From: Opitutia bacterium
Lineage (GTDB): Bacteria; Verrucomicrobiota; Verrucomicrobiae; Opitutales; UBA953
Reading direction: 5' to 3'
Assembly (NCBI GenBank): GCA_947465345.1
Contig: CANHZL010000007.1
Coordinates: 1 to 33,439, forward strand
Length of the DNA stretch: 33,439 bases
Each line of letters begins with the position of its first letter. Positions within the stretch are counted from its first letter, which is position 1. Below, one piece after another: positions 30,285-33,439 of this stretch. The notes below the pieces were generated by a model that made no database searches, was not told the DNA's origin, and saw nothing but the letters and a program-made list of their open reading frames with translations. Both the position numbers and the translations under genes were made by a program.

Positions 30285-30758
30285 ATGTCTCGTCGTCGCA
30301 AAGCAGCCAAGCGCGCCCATCTCCCGGACGCCCGTTACGGCTCCCCCCTCATCAGCCAGCTCATCAATGTCGTGATGAAGTCCGGCAAGAAGTCCATCGC
30401 CCAGACCATCGTCTACGGTGCGATCGAGAAGGTCAGCGAAAAGCTGATGAAGGGCAATCCCGTCGAGCTGATGCTCGGCGCCCTCGAGAACTGCCGCCCG
30501 AAGCTCGAAGTGAAGAGCCGCCGCGTCGGTGGCGCCACCTACCAGGTCCCGGTCGAAGTCTCTCCCGAGCGCCAGAACAGCATCGCGCTGCGCTGGGTCG
30601 CTGCTGCCGCCGCCGGCCGCAAGGGCACCACGATGTCCGAAGCCCTCGCCGCCGAACTCGTCGACGCTTACAATAACACCGGCAACGTGGTGAAGAAGCG
30701 CGAAGAGACGCACAAGATGGCTCAGGCCAATCGTGCCTTCGCTCACCTCAAGTGGTAA
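30285..30758 (+). CDS. rpsG: 30S ribosomal protein S7
   Basis: 157-aa primary 16S-rRNA-binding protein of the small-subunit head. Recognised by MSRRRKAAKR at the start, YGSPLISQLINVVMKSGKK, GALENCRPKLEVKSRRVGGA, YQVPVEVSPERQ, and the C-terminal ETHKMAQANRAFAHLKW. Second gene of the str operon, with 39 bases to fusA. In Escherichia coli S7 represses this operon by binding the rpsL-rpsG spacer; the 29-base spacer here is too short for that structure. No Shine-Dalgarno sequence precedes the ATG. Confidence 0.98.
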   Translation: MSRRRKAAKRAHLPDARYGSPLISQLINVVMKSGKKSIAQTIVYGAIEKVSEKLMKGNPVELMLGALENCRPKLEVKSRRVGGATYQVPVEVSPERQNSIALRWVAAAAAGRKGTTMSEALAAELVDAYNNTGNVVKKREETHKMAQANRAFAHLKW

Positions 30759-30797
30759 TCAGCAGGTAACTTCAGCAGTCCTTCAACGGTTCCGACC

Positions 30798-32963
30798 ATG
30801 GCCAAACTTTCCGAATTCAATTCCCCATCCCGCGCGTTCCCTCTCGAGCACACGCGTAACATCGGCATCGCCGCGCACATCGACGCCGGCAAGACGACCA
30901 CGACGGAGCGCATCCTCTTCTACACCGGCGTGGTGCACAAGATGGGCGAAGTGCATGATGGCACCGCCACCACCGACTGGATGGAACAGGAACGCGAGCG
31001 TGGCATTACGATCACCGCGGCCGCTATCTCCGCCGGCTGGAAGACCAAGGAAGGCCATTTCGCGAACATCGACCATCGCATTAACATCATCGACACCCCC
31101 GGCCACGTGGACTTCACGGCCGAGGTGGAGCGCTCGCTCCGCGTTCTTGACGGCGCCGTCGCCGTCTTCTGCGCCGTCGCCGGCGTCCAGCCCCAGTCCG
31201 AGACCGTCTGGCGCCAGATGAACAAGTACGGCGTCCCGCGCGTCGCCTTCGTTAACAAGATGGACCGCACCGGAGCCGACTTCTTCGGTGCCGTCGACGA
31301 CATCCGCGAGAAGCTTAAGGGCAACGCCCACCCCCTCTTCATCCCGATCGGACAGGGCGAAGACTTCAAGGGCATGATCGACCTGATCAAGAACACCGCC
31401 TACCTTTACGACGAAACCGATCCGAAGGGGATGAAGTTCGACGTGATCGAAATCCCGGAGAAACAGAAGGAAGAAGCCAAGCTCTGGCGCACCAAGCTCA
31501 TCGAAGGTCTCGCCGACTTCGACGACGTTCTCGCTTCGAAGTACCTCGACGGCCAGGAAGTGACCATCGAAGAGATGCGCACCGGCATCCGTAAGGCCAC
31601 CCTCTCGCTCAACTTCATCGGCGTCATCCCCGGTTCCGCTTTCAAGAACAAGGGAGTCCAGATGCTCCTCGACTGCGTCGTCGACTTCCTCCCTTCCCCG
31701 ATCGACATGCGCCCCCAGAAGGCGTTCATCGACGACGGCGACAAGGAGATCACCATCGGCCCCGACGACAAGGCCAAGGTCACCGGCCTCTGCTTCAAGC
31801 TGTGGTCCGACCCGCACGTCGGCCAGCTGGTCTTCTACCGCGTGTACCGCGGCCAGCTCAAGAAGGGCGAAGCCCTCTATAATCCTCGCACCCGCAAGAA
31901 CGAGCGCATCTCGCGTATCGTGCTCCTGCGCGCGATGGACCGCGAAGAAATCGACGTCGCCTACTCCGGCGACATCTGTGCGATCATCGGCCCGAAGGAT
32001 ATCGCCACCGGCGACACCCTCACCGCCGAAGACGACCTGATTCTCGAGAAGACCACCTTCGCCGAGCCCGTCATCTCGATGTCCATCGAGCCCAACTCCA
32101 AGGGTGACCAGGAGCGTCTCTCCATCGGCCTGCAGCGTCTTGCCCAGGAAGATCCGACCTTCCGCGTCACCTCCAATCCTGAGACGGGCCAGACCCTCAT
32201 CTCCGGCATGGGTGAGCTTCACCTCGAAATCATCGTCGACCGCCTCAAGCGCGAGTTCAAGGTCGAGGCCAAGTCTGGCAAGCCCCAGATTTCCTACCGC
32301 GAAACCATCAATCTCGCCTCTGAAGGCGTGGGTAAGTTCATCCGCCAGTCGGGTGGCCGCGGCCAGTACGGTCACGTCGAGATCAAGCTCGAACCCAACC
32401 CGCCCGCCACGCGCGTCGCCGGTGAGAAGGGTGAAGAAGTCGTCAACGAAATCGTCGGCGGCGTCATCCCCAAGGAATTCATCAAGCCTGCCACCGAAGG
32501 CATCCTCGAAGCCGCCAACAACGGCACCGTCGCCGGTTACCCGGTGATCAACTTCAAGGCCCGCATCGTCTTCGGTTCCTTCCACGAAGTGGACTCGAAC
32601 GAAATGGCCTTCAAGATGGCCGGTATCTTCGCCTTCAAGGAAGCCATGAAGGATGCCAAGCCGATCCTCCTCGAGCCGATCATGAAGGTCGAAGTCGTCA
32701 CCCCGGAAGAATACCAGGGCGACATCATGGGTGACCTTAACCGCCGCCGCGGACAGATCCAGGGCATGGAAACCAAAGCTGGCCTGTGCAATATCGAGGC
32801 CCGCGTCCCGCTGGCCGAAATGTTCGGTTACTCCACGGACGTCCGCTCCCTCTCCAAGGGCCGTGCTTCTTACTCCATGGAGCCCGCCAACTACGAGCAG
32901 GTCCCGGCTCAGATCCTCAAGCAGGTCGTCGAGACCTCCTCGCGCGCCCCGGCCCGCACCTAA
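30798..32963 (+). CDS. fusA: Translation elongation factor G
   Basis: 721-aa GTPase that drives tRNA-mRNA translocation on the ribosome. G-domain motifs: G1 AHIDAGKT (26-33), RERGITI (67-73), G3 DTPGHVDF (99-106) and G4 NKMD (153-156). Domains II-V follow, with [19 protein letters not shown] in the central part and [20 protein letters not shown] towards the C-terminus. It is slightly longer than the 704 aa of Escherichia coli. Third gene of the str operon, followed after 24 bases by rpsJ rather than tuf. No Shine-Dalgarno sequence is visible (upstream ends GGTTCCGACC). Confidence 0.98.
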   Translation: MAKLSEFNSPSRAFPLEHTRNIGIAAHIDAGKTTTTERILFYTGVVHKMGEVHDGTATTDWMEQERERGITITAAAISAGWKTKEGHFANIDHRINIIDTPGHVDFTAEVERSLRVLDGAVAVFCAVAGVQPQSETVWRQMNKYGVPRVAFVNKMDRTGADFFGAVDDIREKLKGNAHPLFIPIGQGEDFKGMIDLIKNTAYLYDETDPKGMKFDVIEIPEKQKEEAKLWRTKLIEGLADFDDVLASKYLDGQEVTIEEMRTGIRKATLSLNFIGVIPGSAFKNKGVQMLLDCVVDFLPSPIDMRPQKAFIDDGDKEITIGPDDKAKVTGLCFKLWSDPHVGQLVFYRVYRGQLKKGEALYNPRTRKNERISRIVLLRAMDREEIDVAYSGDICAIIGPKDIATGDTLTAEDDLILEKTTFAEPVISMSIEPNSKGDQERLSIGLQRLAQEDPTFRVTSNPETGQTLISGMGELHLEIIVDRLKREFKVEAKSGKPQISYRETINLASEGVGKFIRQSGGRGQYGHVEIKLEPNPPATRVAGEKGEEVVNEIVGGVIPKEFIKPATEGILEAANNGTVAGYPVINFKARIVFGSFHEVDSNEMAFKMAGIFAFKEAMKDAKPILLEPIMKVEVVTPEEYQGDIMGDLNRRRGQIQGMETKAGLCNIEARVPLAEMFGYSTDVRSLSKGRASYSMEPANYEQVPAQILKQVVETSSRAPART

Positions 32964-32987
32964 ACTCACCCCTAAACACCCTTCCCG

Positions 32988-33296
32988 ATGGCCCGCACCA
33001 AAATCCGCATCAAGCTCAAGGGCTTCGACTACCGCATGGTCGACCAGTCCGCCAATGAGATCGTCGACACCGCCAAGCGCACTGGAGCCCGCGTCACCGG
33101 TCCCGTGCCCCTGCCGACCGATATCTCCCGTCTTACCGTCAACCGTTCCCCCCACGTCGACAAGAAGTCGATGGACCAGTTCGAGATCCGTACGCACAAG
33201 CGCCTGATCGAGATTATGGAGCCTAACGCCCAGACCGTGGACGAACTGAAAAAGCTCAACCTGCCTTCTGGGGTTGACATCAACATCGTAGTCTAA
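32988..33296 (+). CDS. rpsJ: 30S ribosomal protein S10 (NusE)
   Basis: 102-aa protein of the small-subunit head that also acts as NusE in transcription antitermination. Diagnostic segments are [29 protein letters not shown], and [15 protein letters not shown], with the [10 protein letters not shown] ending. Normally the first gene of the S10 operon, here only 24 bases after fusA, so str and S10 operons are probably fused. The expected next gene, rplC, does not begin within the 143 bases that remain. Confidence 0.98.
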   Translation: MARTKIRIKLKGFDYRMVDQSANEIVDTAKRTGARVTGPVPLPTDISRLTVNRSPHVDKKSMDQFEIRTHKRLIEIMEPNAQTVDELKKLNLPSGVDINIVV

Positions 33297-33362
33297 CTCT
33301 TCAACCCTCCACCTTAACCTCCAACCCAACGCAGGACGTCCAAGCCCCTCTATCAGGACCAA

Positions 33363-33435
33363 GATTCCGCAAGGAATCCTAAGCCTAATGCAGGTCAGCA
33401 ATGACCAAACGGCGGAAACGCCACCTGCCTCTTAG
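33363..33435 (+). promoter_or_regulatory. Compact structured element downstream of rpsJ (candidate RNA leader)
   Basis: Three short hairpins closed by GNRA tetraloops can form: GATTCC-GCAA-GGAATC (33363-33378), GGTCA-GCAA-TGACC (33393-33406) and GGCG-GAAA-CGCC (33411-33422). An alternative pairs GCAGGT (33390-33395) with ACCTGC (33423-33428), capped outside by CTAAG (33379-33383) with CTTAG (33431-33435). The alternative excludes the second hairpin, so two states are possible. It may be a leader controlling the rest of the S10 operon. A 15-codon ORF (33388-33435) and an open frame from 33401 also fall here, but look non-native in codon use. Confidence 0.4.
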
Positions 33436-33439
33436 AAAA

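Noticed and set aside
30783..33401. 872-codon open frame on the minus strand opposite fusA and rpsJ
   Set aside because: It is the antisense shadow of strongly codon-biased GC-rich genes; its product is an acidic Asp/Val/Gly-rich sequence with no domain, while the plus strand encodes unmistakable EF-G and S10.
33379..33435. Twister-like ribozyme, because of a CUAAUGC-like segment
   Set aside because: The matching 3' purine-rich strand and the pseudoknot partners of twister are missing.
33401..33439. Start of a gene (MTKRRKRHLPLRK) at the right edge
   Set aside because: Thirteen codons including CGG, AGA and CTT, which neighbouring genes avoid, and no resemblance to L3; it overlaps the hairpin region.
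1..33439. tRNA, rRNA, CRISPR arrays, insertion sequences, prophage genes
   Set aside because: I looked for clover-leaf termini with CCA-type ends, regularly spaced repeats, transposase motifs and terminal repeats and saw none.

Overview
The window is a GC-rich bacterial chromosomal segment (clearly above 55% G+C by eye) with tightly packed genes. It most resembles the Verrucomicrobiota, probably class Opitutae. The evidence is a double-length UvrA with four ATPase sites (as in Chlamydia), a XylR-type regulator beside an exported sugar isomerase, a multihaem 'PVC-type' cytochrome and its propeller partner, and a DUF1080 protein. The assignment rests on gene content; there is no rRNA here. I saw no tRNA, CRISPR array, transposase or insertion sequence, and no gene-free stretch longer than about 220 bases.

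Left part (1-9738): a cut-off gene (possibly a rhomboid-type protease) and clpP on the minus strand; divergently, an orphan PotA/FbpC-like ABC ATPase; then, convergent with it, a XylR-like regulator. Divergent from the regulator is a compact export-oriented operon (3130-8337): secreted DJ-1/PfpI-like protein, Tat-exported TIM-barrel sugar isomerase/epimerase, pentahaem c-type cytochrome, and PVC-type propeller protein. The last three are joined to each other by two 4-base ATGA overlaps. I infer sugar sensing by the regulator and periplasmic sugar oxidation/isomerisation with electrons passed to the cytochrome. A MATE exporter follows.

Middle (9833-15518): a small orphan ORF; rplU-rpmA with a clear terminator; a gamma-carbonic-anhydrase-like hexapeptide protein translationally coupled to a protein of the family often labelled '3-methyladenine DNA glycosylase'; a bidirectional terminator; a secreted DUF1080 protein downstream of an NtrC-type sigma-54 response regulator; and a SanA/YdcF-like DUF218 membrane protein.

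Large minus-strand block (15520-29699): in transcription order, TPR protein, sufE, ctaA (haem A synthase), ctaB (haem O synthase), 5-formyl-THF cyclo-ligase, double uvrA, pdxJ, acpS, nnr and dprA. Spacing is mostly under 70 bases, so this may be one or a few long transcripts of housekeeping genes (Fe-S assembly, haem A for cytochrome oxidase, folate, DNA repair, PLP, ACP activation, NAD(P)HX repair, natural transformation).

Right part (29872-33439): the str operon rpsL-rpsG-fusA running directly into rpsJ without tuf. The last 140 bases after rpsJ contain no recognisable rplC start but hold a compact set of GNRA-loop hairpins with two mutually exclusive foldings, the most unusual non-coding signal in the window. 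Most genes, including ribosomal-protein genes, lack a Shine-Dalgarno sequence.
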